Assembly: GCF_002105155.1 (NCBI RefSeq)
Contig: NW_019028981.1
Span: 1,528,501-1,592,500, forward strand
Origin: Lobosporangium transversale
Taxonomy: Eukaryota; Mortierellomycota; Mortierellomycetes; Mortierellales; Mortierellaceae
Direction: 5' to 3'
Length of the DNA: 64,000 nucleotides
The notes below the pieces were generated by a model. That model saw nothing but the letters and a program-made list of their open reading frames with translations, was not told where the DNA came from and searched no databases. Shown here in pieces: positions 1 through 12,598 of the stretch. Within the stretch, counting starts at the first letter, position 1. Each line of letters begins with the position of its first letter. The position numbers and the translations under genes were made by a program.

Positions 1-1967
1 TGAATCTAGATCATCAGGCTGCCAATAGACTTTAACAAAACGGTTTCCAAATATCACATCTGGAGAATTATATGCAGCACTAGCCTCTTCCCGTGTGCTA
101 TACTGAATCAGAGCCTTATGCATTGGCTGATCAACCTGAATATTGGTCAGATTTCCAAACCGTTTGAAAAACTCGTTCACTTTGTCAATTGTGTTAAACT
201 CATCAGGGATATGCTCCACTACAAGTGATGTTTTGGTTGTTGCTGTATTTGATGCACCATTGAAACGCCCAGGAGTAGAATAGGGGTGCGAGCCACTACT
301 TCGACCACGACCACGCATGCCTCTCAGACTGCCACGACCACGTATATTTCCACGACCCGATGCTTCTTGGTTGTAGCGAGCTCCCTCTTGTGTGCCTTGC
401 TGTGGAGGCTCAAGAGCTGGTCTCAAAAGACCCAAATCATCTGTGGATAGTGATGAAACTTCAGGGTTGTATGCATCTGATGGGTTAGGTATAGGCGCAT
501 TATGGAGTGGATCAGGAAAGAATGGAGGATGGCCGCCTCCCACACTCATTTGATTATTGGGCCCTATACCTGGAGCCATTCCAAGGATATTGAAAGGTCC
601 TCCAGGCATATCACCAACAACGATCCTATCTTCGCCATGATCATACGGACACATATCTCCCCGCATACAGTATCCCTTTTCTAGAAACAAGAAATAGAAG
701 CAAGAATAATGTTAATAAAGAAATAAAATCAAAATACTAATCCTAATGATCGTACATATATATATCACTACAATGCGATATATTACAAATAACGTACCAT
801 CATAGTCGCGACACCTTTGGCGTCTCCTCTCCTGCCCAAATCCCGGCCCTCCTTGAGCACTACCTCGTCCTCCACGCATGTTGTCGCCTCCCCGCCACGG
901 CCCTTGGTTCTGCTCTTGGAAAGTGCCACGGGGACCATTATCGAAATTTCCACGAGGACCATTGTCAAAGTTGCCTCGATTGTACTGCTGTCCGTTCCAT
1001 TGTTGGCGCTCGGCATTATGATTAAAGCCGGGTTGATTATTATTGTTATTCATTCCATTAAAGTTATTACGGCTATTGAACCCTGCGGTTGTCAAGCCAT
1101 GCTGTCTTATGCTGCGATCTCCACCACGACGATCATAATCGGAGTGTCCATTAGGATTCCCTCCATCGCTTGAACGACCACGTCTTGTGCTATACCGATC
1201 ATCGTCGCTTGGACGAGAGGGACTGTATTCTCGGCGTCGGCGATCAGAGTCGCGGCCATCATCACGGCGAGCATGCTTAAAACTCCGATCCTCGTCATCC
1301 GAGACGTCACTGTCTCCACGATGGTGCTTTTCAGGACCACGTGAAGACGGGATCTCATAATTGTCACGGTCAGCAGCAGGCCCAGTAGGGATGTATTCAT
1401 CGTCATAAATGGCAGCTCCACCTGGTAAAGCTGAGGAAGTAGCTGTAGTGCCTTTTGATGGTGATGTGGCTTCTGCCAATGCTGTGGTTCCTCGGATGTA
1501 TGATTTGGACTCCAACACCTGGAAGAGTGAAGTTACAAAGCGTTCCGTTTCTGATAAGATTTAATTGCAATAAGAACGCGAAGAAGGTCCGTCAAAATCA
1601 TGCTACTAGTTCGGGGTATATCTGCAGCGTGTAGCCTCTACAACATTCATAATCTAAGACCTGAACAAGTAGCTTACCATTGGTCAAAAAATCCTCAAGT
1701 TGTGAGATACACAGAGCCTGAAGCTCAGCATTATTCTTATCATGCTTAAGAAGAGCAATAATGTAGTCCGCCAACATGGAAGGATCAGCGTCCGAGCTAA
1801 GATTTAATCATTGATAACGTAAAAACCGATTAGCCATTTGACAAAGAGGATTGCAATGAAAAAGAGTGCCCATGGCAGCTTTGGGATGAGTGTCTAGCAT
1901 ACATAAGGGTCAGCTCCTTAGTAAGGTGGGCCTTCAAATCATCGTGAGCGGCATCGTCGAGATGCAT
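1..1967 (-). CDS. RBM26/RBM27-type RNA-binding protein (PWI-like, CCCH, RRM), 3' end outside window
   Basis: Exons on the minus strand: 1967-1903, 1796-1678, 1550-798 and 680 to the window edge. Every junction is GT-AG and the phases close (65, 119 and 753 nt). The first 70 or so residues form a helical PWI-like domain (DADPSMLADYIIALLKHD), as in vertebrate RBM26/27. A long Arg/Asp/Ser-rich and then Asn/Gly-rich stretch follows. The CCCH zinc finger is split by the last intron: CRDYD, then EKGYCMRGDMCPYDHG. An RGG-rich segment and a typical RRM (SLVVEHIPDEF... FGNLTNIQV... ALIQYST) follow and run off the window. The family is known for poly(A) RNA binding and nuclear RNA surveillance (PAXT-type links); the role in this fungus is inferred. 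The ATG at 1967 is the first in frame and opens directly into the conserved domain. Confidence 0.9.
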
Positions 1968-3135
1968 GATTGTGTTCTAGGATTCTTTTGGAAATTAGGT
2001 TGTGAAGATCTTCGTTCGGTCGCGTAGCCCTGCAGTTGTTTTTCCTTAAAACTACGGTTAAGAGATCAACTGTTTCCGACGAGAGTCTGACAATTTGCAA
2101 TGTTGAAGAGTGGTGTTTCTCTAAGTACAGTCAGCGATGAAAAAGAATGATCGCTGAGCTCACGAAGGTACTAGCAGAGAAGACAGAATTGATGTCAAAA
2201 TGAAAACAAGACAAAAAATGTAGGAGAAATGTAACCACACACTTCACTGGCAATAGATGCATATCATTGTCCATAGTCAAGCCACTCTATCACATGATCA
2301 ATTGCGTTATTTCCTTGGAATAATCTTCCAATAAAGAATCATTATTTCCGTAAAGCCTAGGGTCTCTGGGCACACTCGTCTTGAGCATAAAAATTAGAGT
2401 TCGAGGGTGACTGGAGCACGTCCATAATTGAAATATGGATTCTTTTTTTACTGAATCGCCACAGCTTAATTCCGGGTAGCGGCCCTATGGAGACTAGTAG
2501 GTAGTCTTTCTTTATGCGATCCATATGCGCGAAAGTGTGTCGAATCGCATCAATACTCCAAACCTTGGACTTTAGTGAAGCTCACTTTGAACTCACTATC
2601 CGAAGCTTTTCTAAAGGACGGTGTCCTTGGGGGCTTAGGATTATCACCCTAGGAAAGTACTCGAAAAATATGCTTAATCCTGGATGGATGAAATTATCAT
2701 GACGTCCAATTCCTTGTATTGGGATATGTAGTCAGGAGATAGCCCTCAAAGCTTTTGAAATCTTCCCAGGCCGCCCCATAGCCAAAGCCATTTCGATGAA
2801 TGTAGCCCATCCACATCACTCTTTGACTTGAAAAATAAGCTGCGCTTTCAGTTTCCTTACTTTTCACTAAAGAAATAAGAGGAACAATAAACCCCTGTTT
2901 GGCAACGAAAATCTGTATTCATCATCTTACATTCAGTATTATCGTTCGCCACGTAATGAAGCTCTTGGATGGCAAAAAGGATAAAAAAAATCTCGTTCTA
3001 GGTCACTATATGCCAAGATGAGTTGATGCTTGCGATAGTCTCGGAATTAGCGAATTTTGATCGTGCTTACAAACACAAGAAGATATTCATATATTCAAAT
3101 AGGCATTTGAATTCGAGGATATGAGTCTGAAAACG

Positions 3136-3168
<33 letters not shown>

Positions 3169-3269
3169 AGCCGCGCCGTTTATCAATCAATTGGATTACT
3201 TTAATTTCAAAACAATCGCTACTCGACCTTTTTTTTTTATCCATATTTTTATTTTATTCTTCTCTCGAT
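1968..3269. other. Intergenic, no gene recognised
   Basis: This lies between the 5' end of the RBM26-like gene and the 3' end of the 1,490-aa gene. It should hold the promoter of the former near 1968-2150. A poly(A) tract of roughly 30 nt ends at about 3165. ORFs here are short and show no codon pattern or motif I recognise. Confidence 0.6.
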
Positions 3270-6200
3270 CTAAAAATGTCTCCCAATGCTCACTAGTGCC
3301 GTCTTTTTCTTTAACTGCGGCATCAAGATGTTCTTGTACGCTAGGCCATACGCTTTTGGCAACCCATCACTATCTAGATGAAAGTTCTCCAGTTCACTTT
3401 CCAACGGTACAGCCATGACAAATGCTCTGATGGCTTCATTTTTCATAGGGGTATCAGGACCAATCCGAAGATATTTGAGTCGCTTAAAGTCAATTTCCTG
3501 CGCCAGTGTCATCCAGCCTTGGTGGCTGAGATTGACTTTATGTAGTTCAATAGTCTTGAGTGGTTGTTGAGTTTTATTCAGAAGCGACCGAGTCCAGGTC
3601 AGATCCTTCGTTGCTGCCGCAAATGGCCCACTGAGCCTCAGTTCTTGGAGTAACACCATATTGGAGGACTCAGGCATGCGTTTTTCCAATTCTGTAAGGA
3701 CCGCCTTCGTAGACTCACCATAGAAATGAATTTCTGTAATCTTGGTCGCAACCTTGGCCATGAACTCGCTGACACGAGTCGCATTCTTTGAGATAACTGT
3801 CCCTGTGAGTCGGAACTGCTGCAACGGCGTCCGTAATACCACCTTGGCGAGTTCATCTAATGAGGACGTAGCAATCGTAAATAGGTCCACAAGCGCAATA
3901 GTTGCTAGCTTGAGCTGACCCTTCCTTGACCGAGTGACTTTTTCAAGGATAGCAGCATCTGTAGCATTGATGTTGTTGATAAATAGTTGTAGCAGACAAG
4001 CGCCAAACTTTTGCAAGAGAGGCCCAATCTTGTCCTCCAGATAGCTCATGATCGAAAGCGTCATTTTGGATCTGTCAGAGACACCGTACCAAACAAATGT
4101 TGACTTGTTGGTCTTGCCCCAATCCTTGCAAAGATGTAATGATTCCATACTTGGGTGGTTGTGCATGAGAGCTTTGAAGTATTCAAACACTTGGCATGGA
4201 TCGTCTTTGCAGGCGATCACAAGCTCCAGCATTTTTAATCTTTTGTTGTTCTTAATCAGCTCTCGGATGCGTGGTCCATCTTCAGGAAATGAGATCCGAA
4301 TATTAACCTCCTTCAACGCGTGGGTCAACAAGTACTCGTTATTACCCGAGTGATACGTTCTCACAGTGATAGCATCATTCTGTCGCCTATTGAAAAAATT
4401 CACCTGACTCTCGGTCGCGTAGTTCTCATCCTCCTCTTCTTCTTCCGATTCTTCTTTAGCATCGTCTCCTTTTGTCTTTTCTTGACCAAACTCAATGTGA
4501 ATGTGGTCCCAATAGGAGGCCTCCAACGTGAGTTTAGATAACGTATGAAATCCTCGTAAGCCCATCCGAATCGCATTGGCAGCGCTGCTTAGATCCGCGA
4601 CCAAAATACCAAGCTGAACTTTAGGTGACATTGACTCCCGAGTGAACCAGGCTACAATAGGGTCAAGGTACATTACACCTTTATATGTAAATAATTCGTC
4701 TACTGTGTCCGTGTTCTCACCTCCTGCAGCACGACGCTCGATTGCACACGCCTGTATGTTCTTGTTCTTGATTGCCACCAGGATGAGATAGTGGTATCGG
4801 TGCCCAAAGATTTCATCTTTCTCCTGAAAATCGTGCTCACGGATATAAATCTTGAGACAAGATACTGAGAGTGAAGGAATCCTACCCAATAGATCCAAGA
4901 CATCCATCGTCGTAAAGTCCCAATCCAAGAAAACCGAAACAGCAGGTATTGCAACCATTTGCTGAACTATGTCAAAGAACTCCTTTGCACGCTCCCTCGT
5001 CCTGATCGTGGCGACAAGTGAGCCTAACCCAACATGAAGGCAACATAGCTTTGAGTCTGGATGATCTTTGAATTGAGATAGGAGCTTTTGTGCGGCTAAT
5101 GGTTTGTGCATATGATAATGTTTATAACACAACCAGCGCAGGTCACCCTCCAATGATCTGAAAGCAGAAAAGTCAGGTATCGGCCGACGAAGAGAGAGGC
5201 CTCCTGTTCGGTAGAAATCTGTTAATTGTGCTCCTGTCAGGGGTGCAATGACTTGAATGTCATTCAGGGACGTATAACCTCTACTAATTAACTGATGACT
5301 AGTCTCTACACCCTGCTCCATCAAGAATTGAATCGATAACATGATTTTCTTGCGCTCATCATTATCCTCGATTGGCGCCATCTTGACAGCACCTTCGATC
5401 GTAACCCCATACAGAAGCATCTCAAGGACAGCCATCATATGAGGACCAAGTTCTTTAGCGTCCTTTGAAAGTGTGTGACCAATATTGTCGAAATCTATGT
5501 GAGGAAGGCAAAGACATGTGTCTGCATTTCCATCGCGCCTATTGGAACAAGGCATGGTCACATTGTCGACCTTGCAAGGAAGATCGCCACATTCGCAGAG
5601 GAAGCAGACCATAAAGTCTTGCCATTTCAAAGCCGTCTTTGTAGTGCGATCACTATAATCATCTGAGCACGGCAGTAAGACAAATAGATGAGGACATGGG
5701 CTATCAAGCCAACCGTAGCGTTGAGCCAGAATATCTTTCCCTCTATGAGCAACAACATCTACGATGCTCAGGTGACAGATAGGTAAGCCTCCCTCCTCAG
5801 TCCACATTGCTTGGACAGCCTTCTCAATGCTCCTAGCTCTTTCTTCCCATGATGAACAATGGCTATAAGCGCCGTGTGTCCTTTGAACCTCAAAAGCTGA
5901 CATTGTGAGCGATGCGCGCCCTTGCTCGAATATCATCTCTTTCGTCCTAATCGGAGTTTTCAGGGTGGAGTTGCTGCCCTTTCTGTCATCCCCTGGTTCC
6001 TCTTCAGCTGGATCGTTGGTTTCTTTCTGATTTTGTTGCTCACACTTTGGCGAATCCTGCTCACACGTGCCTCCATTCTCTGAGGGGAAAGTTGAAGTTG
6101 TTCCCCACATTCGCTTCTGGCGGATCTGATAGAGTTGCCCAAAAAGTTTCCGCTGCTTCTCCTCGATTAACTCTAATTCTAATTCGATACCTTCCCTTTC

Positions 6201-7940
6201 ATCTGCGACCGCTTTGTCATCCGACGTCAGCGTTCCCTTTCGCAATCTGAATTCCAATCGGTCATTGGCTCGTTGTTTCATGGCAGCCAGTCTGGTGATC
6301 TCCTTCTTAAGTCCTTCGGATTGTATAGCCCATGAGCTGTTAACGGTTGTTGAGGTTGCTATTGTACTGGTTGTTGATGCAATTAGCGATGGATCCTGAT
6401 CCTGTCCTACTACTGACTCTTGTTGCTGCTGAATGGCCGATCCTTGATTCGAGTCCATCATTGGTTGCTCTTCTCTGTCAACTGATGATGGCCGCCCTTG
6501 ATCTAGAGCTTGGGATTGAGAATTAATTTCATTCATGTCCGCCTTCATCGCTGAGGATTTTTGCTTAATTTCGGGACTTGAGAGAATTGGATCATTGGCT
6601 GATGTCCGAACCAGCGTCAGTTCCGACTCCAATTTCAAAGGTCGTGGTGATGCACTAGTCTGGTGCTCGAGATGTGAAATCTGTGCCCTTAAATTTGGCT
6701 GCAGCTGCTTTAACAACTTCAACCGCACTTGTCCTTTTCCTGATTTTTGTTCTTGTCGGGAATTCTGTTCTCTTTTTTGTTCCTCTTTGCTTTCGGGCAG
6801 AATCTTTTCATGAGCTACGCTGCCGTAGGCCGCTACCATTTTGTCCACCATGGTCTTTAGGCGAGTATGGGCCAGCACCTGCGCTTCAAGCAAAGTCTCT
6901 TTCTCTACAGCACCCAGTACACCACTTGAAATAATATCCATAGCGGCGTCGACTTCTCGCAATGCTCTAAATATAGGCTCAAGGAGATTGTAAACTTCCT
7001 CTGGTAAGGAGACCCTTAGGTGTTCATAATCAGATGACTTATCCAAGGAACAATTCTTTGTATCGCCGCTTTGATTGGTATCGTTGATAATAACTTTTGT
7101 CATAGGAGCAGTAGCGTTGGGCTTGAGCGTTGGCGTTGAGGGTTCGCTGGCCGAGGGGGTCATGACAGGATCGGGATCATTAACTGTAATAGCTGGCCGG
7201 TAAGCTTCTTCAGCGGCTAGGGTATCAGACAATCTAACTGTGGCCGCTGAGGATTGAGCTTGTAAGTCGAAGGTATTAGGTGCAGTGAGTAGATCATTGG
7301 AGACTGTTGTCGTCGTCAGTTTATTCATGGCAGCAGCTGTCGTCACGTTCGATAATGCATCCTCGTCAAAATCAGAACCCTGATCCGCCTCAGCTGTTGA
7401 GCTTGAAAATGAGAATGGCGTATAGTTGCGAATGAGTGATGACTTTGACTCCGTAGAGAGGAATTGATTTGTTGAGAGGGATGTTTGCCCATAAATAACA
7501 TCCAGCAGAACACCCGGGTGATACTTTATTCCATGCGGCCTGACTCTATGTAAGATTCAAAAAAATAGTCCAATTAGACGATCAGTTGCATGTAAATCAA
7601 CAGTATACCAAAGCAAATATATAATAGGTAAACGTTTGTTAACCGAAACGAGATGGCATGTCTAAACACACTCTTACTTTAAATAAAAACAATGAGATAA
7701 TAAATAAAATACAAGGCAAATTCTTAAAATTTATCCCCCTTACCGATAGAGTCGCTCATCCCTGATCAGAGATACAAAAATATCACCGTGTTGAATACGG
7801 ATCACCCCTGGAAAGCAATGTGTGATGTCGTTCCAGATAATAAACCGATGACCTAATGTCGGATGGACGGCTGTACGGATACGAACCACCTGATCGCCAG
7901 ATCGAAAGCTTTGGTAGTCGCCATCATCATCCATTGCCAT
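3270..7940 (-). CDS. 1,490-aa lineage-type protein with coiled coil and C-terminal leucine-rich repeats
   Basis: Two exons: 7940-7744 (197 nt) and 7545-3270 (4,276 nt). The sum is divisible by three and the intron (7546-7743) has GTAAGG/TAG ends. The N-terminal domain spans the junction: IRTAVHPTLGHRFIIWNDI and FPGVI in exon 1, then RPHGIKYHPGVLLDVIYG in exon 2. Residues about 200-480 are Ser/Gln-rich and low in complexity. A charged coiled coil sits near 480-550. A Cys-rich core near 750-800 (FMVCFLCECGDLPC) precedes a helical region. An acidic run lies near 1115, and irregular leucine-rich repeats fill the last 150-200 residues. I recall this N-domain plus CECG-core layout from many large Mortierella proteins of unknown function. 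No catalytic motif is seen. Start: the ATG at 7940 (MAMDDD) is the first in frame close to the conserved domain. The function is unknown. Confidence 0.8.
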
Positions 7941-8583
7941 GTCTCGGTTATCCAAATCCCTTTGAGGTGATATCTGGCGGAATCTATTTCTTTCTTCTTT
8001 TTCCCGGCTTGGATAAACGCACAATAAGAAAGGTGAGAATGTTTGAGATAGAATGTACGGGAACCAAGAAAAAGATTAAAAAGCATGAAAACAAAGTCAC
8101 GTCATGTCACATGATAACTAGCATGGGAACCAGGACAATTTGAGCAATGTCTGTCAAACGTTCATGGTTTACAAACAGAGAATCACATTGGGCCATGTCA
8201 TTTTTGATACGCCTTTGTCTGGATTCCTTCTAGGCATTCGCTAAGAGGACGCGTCACGACTTGCGATAACATGTACCATATTCCACCTTTTAGGTCTTTT
8301 CAATGCCATGCTTCCATTATGAAACCCCAGCGATATTTCTATTTCAGTCGATAGTTGAGATGGACCCCTTAAAAGTATAATTCTTGACCATAGGCGCGTC
8401 GACAGCACCTTGGTCAATGTCTGTAGACCATGCTGCAACGCCTCTGTGAGACAAAGTAAAAAATCTCTTTCGCAACTCCACCTTTAGCTCCTGATTCTTT
8501 ACTTTCTCAGCCATCTTGCATCATCATTACTTTTTTTTTTTTTTTTTTTTTTTACCTCATTCCTAAACGAATCAACATACATC
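7941..8583. other. Divergent promoter region
   Basis: This 640-nt space separates two divergently transcribed genes and must hold both promoters. A poly(T) run of about 22 nt lies at 8531-8553, about 30 nt before the Vps68 start codon. No further element is clear. Confidence 0.5.
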
Positions 8584-9535
8584 ATGGCACAATGGGGTTT
8601 AGAAGACAGACGGGCTCGCATTTGCCTGATCCCTCTTCCAAGCATCCCGCAACTCAGAGCCAAGGCACGCGAGGCTGGAGTTTACATATCTGGGGCTCTG
8701 GTAGGCTAGGCATTGATTATGTATTATCGCTAAGTGCGAGGATCCAAGCTGCCATATCTTCAATATAATGTATCTTATGCTTCGTCTTTACATCTATTGG
8801 TAGTTTGCGCTCGGTTGGTGGTTCTTTATCGACGCATGCGTACTCTCTAAGCATTTTGACGAAACTAACAATGAGAAGAAAGTATCAGTGGAGTTTGTCG
8901 ATTGGGTCCCTGGTATTTGCAGTGCCCTGGGCATGATCATGTATGTTGAAAAGAAAGTAAATGGCTCATGATCTCTACTCCTGCAATTTTCTCATCTTAT
9001 TGAACACATGGATCTGTCTCGTTCATACACCCTTTGTCGCTGTATAGCATCAATTGTGTTGACAAGGAGTCTCTTCGAGGTGATTCATTTTCTTTCTCGA
9101 ACACTGGTGGCATAAGCGTAGCCTGGGCTGCCAGGCTCTTTTTGTTTATTGGTTTTGCTTTCATGGCTGGGGGCCTTGCAGGATCTATTGTAAGTAGTCG
9201 TCCGTGAACAACTAGGTTTGTATGCCCTATGATCTCACACTCAACCTGTTATTGATCAATGTGTCTGATATTTGTGATTCATGCTCTACTAGAGCGTGAT
9301 GTGTATAAAATACCTCATTCCTGACTATGGTGATCCATTCGCGTATTGGGGCATCTGTAACGTAGTCCAGAATTCCCTCATTATGATAAGGTAAAAGAGA
9401 AAAGAGGGGTCCGATTTGATCTTTATATCAATACTCATTTCTAGTACTAATGCTTTGTTTATCGTGTACAGTGCCGCTTTGCTATGGATCACAGTAAACA
9501 CAGAATCAGAGTACCAATACAACTTTACGATCTAG
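8584..9535 (+). CDS. VPS68: Vps68/TMEM50 family membrane protein
   Basis: Five exons: 8584-8700, 8804-8940, 9048-9189, 9293-9390 and 9472-9535. They encode 185 aa, the same size as yeast Vps68 (184 aa). All introns are about 82-108 nt with GT-AG ends and consistent phase. Four hydrophobic segments are visible: after residue 38 (SGALFALGWWFFIDACV), WVPGICSALGMIM, LFLFIGFAFMAGGLAGS and the C-terminal NSLIMISAALLWI. This is the UPF0220/TMEM50 pattern, including YGDPFAYWGICNVVQN before the last helix. In yeast Vps68 acts with Vps55 in late-endosome to vacuole sorting, so this protein should sit in endosomal membranes. The start is fixed by the conserved short N-terminus and the absence of an earlier in-frame ATG. 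Confidence 0.93.
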
Positions 9536-9954
9536 GTGAAGCTGCGGAGCTGTCTAGACGATGGACATTTTGGAGAAAACAAAAAGAAATCGTAGTATCA
9601 GAGATGTAGTTCTCGGTGTGTATAATAAATAACTTATATTCTAGTTTCGCTGCTGCGGTGCAAGTGCGAATTTTGTGGCAATGTGCACTAAGCTTTTTTT
9701 ACTTATTTTTTTAATGGCGTACGCAGCCAAATAAGACAAATAAGGAAAGGAAAAATAATTCCATCTCGCTATTATGCGTTTTATGTCTAACAATGTGGAC
9801 AAATGTAAGTGTGGCTGTTCTGCAAGTCGACTTTGTGCTTGATACATTTGATACATGTGCAATTAGAACGCTTTGCCCTTCAGCCTTGGCCAAGACAATT
9901 GTTCCTTTTTTACAAATCGATCGACTCCTATTTTTATATTCCGCTAAAATCAGA

Positions 9955-9963
9955 TATAAAAAG
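9955..9963 (+). promoter_or_regulatory. TATA box of the small gene at 10078
   Basis: TATAAAAAG lies about 120 nt upstream of the ATG at 10078, followed by a pyrimidine-rich run (about 9975-10000) typical of fungal transcription start regions. No other promoter candidate is nearer. Confidence 0.5.
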
Positions 9964-10077
9964 GCCGATCCATCTTTCTTCATTTTCTTCCTTTACCCCT
10001 TACCAACAAACTAAAGACATCAAAAAGGACCACACTTCTACAGATTACTCTCAACAAACTATAAAAAACAAGTAACA

Positions 10078-10440
10078 ATGACAGCGACTTCTCTCTACAT
10101 TGTCTTTGACAGACACCTCTCCAAGAAACCCATCTTACCTTCCCCATCGATAACACCATCATCCATCTTGATTAAAGACTGTCCGTTCTCAAGAACATCA
10201 AGTGACGATATTGAAGACGCCCTTCCAAATACTGGAATCTATGCCAGACGTGGCAGCTATAGCAGCACAACATCCTCTGGCTCGTTGATACATGACTGTC
10301 GTGCTTGCAATCTTCAAGACGGATTTGATCCCCAGAGTATGTCAAGGACTGAATCCAGGTCTTCTACAACCTCAATATCGTCCACTATGAGTCAAGCTCC
10401 ATCAAGACAACGTCGGGTTCAATGGGTCGATCAAGTGTGA
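10078..10440 (+). CDS. Small Ser/Thr-rich hypothetical protein, 120 aa
   Basis: A single uninterrupted frame runs from ATG 10078 to TGA 10438-10440. A TATA box lies upstream, an A-rich leader (ACAAGTAACA) stands just before the ATG, and an AATAAA-like signal lies about 70 nt downstream. The protein is rich in Ser, Thr, Pro and Arg, has no membrane segment or signal peptide, and ends in a basic-aromatic tail (RQRRVQWVDQV). Serine clusters (SYSSTTSSGS, SRSSTTSISS) suggest a phosphorylated disordered regulator, but that is inference. I recognise no family. The promoter and leader signals make it more likely a gene than a chance ORF. Confidence 0.55.
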   Translation: MTATSLYIVFDRHLSKKPILPSPSITPSSILIKDCPFSRTSSDDIEDALPNTGIYARRGSYSSTTSSGSLIHDCRACNLQDGFDPQSMSRTESRSSTTSISSTMSQAPSRQRRVQWVDQV

Positions 10441-10822
10441 GGCAGATACATATCATCAGCCTAGTTCAGTTACTTCAATCTCCATCATCTTACATTTGTA
10501 TAATACTCAAAATAAAAAGCATTATTTTTTTCCCCCTTATTACCATGCATCATTTTGTCGACGTCATTCGGCCAAGATTTGTACTGTACTTCATTACTTC
10601 CTAGTCATTTCGGAGAAAGTTGAGTTTTCCGAGCAATTGTGTTAATGTGCGAAATGAGCCAAAAGAATAGATCACATTTAATCTGTTTTCTATTCCTCCT
10701 TTTTTCTTGTTCTCCATTTCTCTGTCTTCTTTTATTTCTTTGGCGAGGAAGAATATCAGACTACAGCACTATCTCTTTTTTCACAACAGTATTTCCGGAC
10801 CGTTGTCAACCCCATATACACA
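10441..10822. other. Intergenic, promoter of cytochrome c1
   Basis: AT-rich, with a T/C-rich tract at about 10690-10745 upstream of the cytochrome c1 start. An AATAAA-type signal near 10508 probably ends the preceding small gene. Nothing else is seen. Confidence 0.4.
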
Positions 10823-12217
10823 ATGTTCCGGCTTTCCGCTCAGACTACCCGCAAGGCCGTCCAGCGCCTCGCTGTTCAGGTACATCAGCTTATTCTTATT
10901 CCTTCCCTTCCTTATAAACAACCTTCATGTCTACAATCCCAAGGAACGTGTCCGTTTTTGTAATGTTCAATGACCGGATCGAGACGCATCTGAATCCCCT
11001 CACAAAATGACTGGAAAATGGAACACAGTTCCAAAATGGATCTTGTATTCTTCTATGGATGTGCGTACATTCATACCATTTACCAACATTAACATTTCGC
11101 CTCCAATTCTTCTTTCTTCTTCTCGAATCCAGGCTCGCTACCAGTCTACTAGCTCTTCTGCCACTCCTTCTCTGGTATTCATTGAGTTTAAAGCACAATA
11201 TCAGATAATTTTAGATCGACATTACAGTGTGCTCGCTGTAGCTTTGGAAAGAGAAACGCCTAATTGAATGTCCTCTAATGGATTTTATCCTAGAATGCCA
11301 AGAACATGTCAATGGCTGCCGCCGGTCTCGCTACTGCTGGTGCTCTTGCTTATCTGTCGATGGAATCTGTCGATGCTAATATGCTTGCCGATGGTCTCCA
11401 TCCTCCGGCTTACCCTTGGGAGCACAAGAAGAACCTCGCTACATTTGATCATGCCGCGTAAGAGACAACAGTCATTTATCTGCTACCGCCCTATGATTAG
11501 AAACAGCATTCTTTTGAGATCCAGAGTGAATTATGCCCATAAACGCGGAAGTTCATGTTTTTCATATTGTCAATGGAGAAATATTAACTTCACCATTTGG
11601 GATAACCACTTTCTCAATCATAAACTGTGAAAGACATATAGAGCGGACATGAAATTTCTACATCAATCAACTTTTCTATTACGTGGGATCTTTACAAAGC
11701 TGGAAAAAGACGTGAATCAACACTTACCCTTAGAGGGATTACATAACAATGTACATCATCAGGCTCGATTACTGATGTTACTATGTTTTACTATATTATT
11801 ACGACCATTAGTATCCGCCGTGGTTATCAAGTCTATAAGGAGGTTTGCGCTGCCTGCCACTCTCTTGACCGTATTGCCTGGCGCAACTTGGTCGGTGTCT
11901 CTCACACTGAGGCCGAGGTCAAGGCCATGGCTGAGGAGAATGAATATACTGATGGGCCCAATGATGTTGGAGACATGTTTCAACGTCCCGGAAAACTTTC
12001 AGATTACATGCCTCGCCCCTATGCCAACGAAGAGCAGGCTCGTGCTGGCAACGCCGGCGCTCTTCCTCCAGATCTTTCATTGATGATCAAGGCCCGCCAT
12101 GGTGGTGCCGTAAGTGTGCAGTCTTTTTTTTTTTTTTTTTTTTTTTTTTTCGTAAATCAACAAGCAAAGCTTCCTCATGCTACTTGAAGGAAAATCGTGC
12201 ATCTATTTATACGCTTC

Positions 12218-12248
<31 letters not shown>

Positions 12249-12598
12249 AATAGGATTACGTGTTCTCCCTTTTGACTGGATATCAGGACCCCCCAGCAGG
12301 TATTGAGATTCGTGAAGGTTTGAACTTCAACCCTTACTTCCCTGGAGGAGCCATTGGTATGGCTCGCGTTTTGTACGATGGTTTGGTCGAATATGAGGAC
12401 GGAACTCCTGCCACCACCTCACAGATGGCCAAAGATGTTACAGTCTTTCTCAGTTGGGCTGCTGAGCCTGAGATGGATGAGCGCAAGAAGATGGGTATGA
12501 AAGCTTTGACCTTATTGACCATTTTGACTGGTCTCTCCATTTATTTGAAGAGGCACAAGTGGGCTGCTCTCAAGACTCGCAAGATTCTTTACAAGTAA
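10823..12598 (+). CDS. CYT1: Cytochrome c1, heme subunit of respiratory complex III
   Basis: Five exons: 10823-10879, 11133-11174, 11294-11457, 11812-12109 and 12254-12598 (301 aa). The N-terminus is a bipartite mitochondrial presequence: an Arg/Ala-rich helix ([19 protein letters not shown]) followed by a hydrophobic sorting segment ([14 protein letters not shown]). The heme-c site CAACH is in exon 4 after [10 protein letters not shown]. The conserved [18 protein letters not shown] and [15 protein letters not shown] (with the likely axial Met) follow. A C-terminal membrane anchor ([14 protein letters not shown]) ends in a basic tail exposed to the matrix. It transfers electrons from the Rieske protein to cytochrome c in the inner membrane. 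Intron 4 is unusual: a T27 tract just inside the donor and an A29 tract just before the acceptor. Confidence 0.97.
12110..12253 (+). other. Intron bracketed by poly(T) and poly(A)
   Basis: This is cytochrome c1 intron 4. T27 spans 12124-12150 and A29 spans 12218-12246, leaving 14 and 7 nt to the splice sites. In RNA the U and A tracts could pair along their whole length and bring donor and acceptor together. Confidence 0.7.

Noticed and set aside
8241..8438. 65-codon minus-strand ORF upstream of Vps68
   Set aside because: It lies in the divergent promoter region, with no motif and no conserved context.
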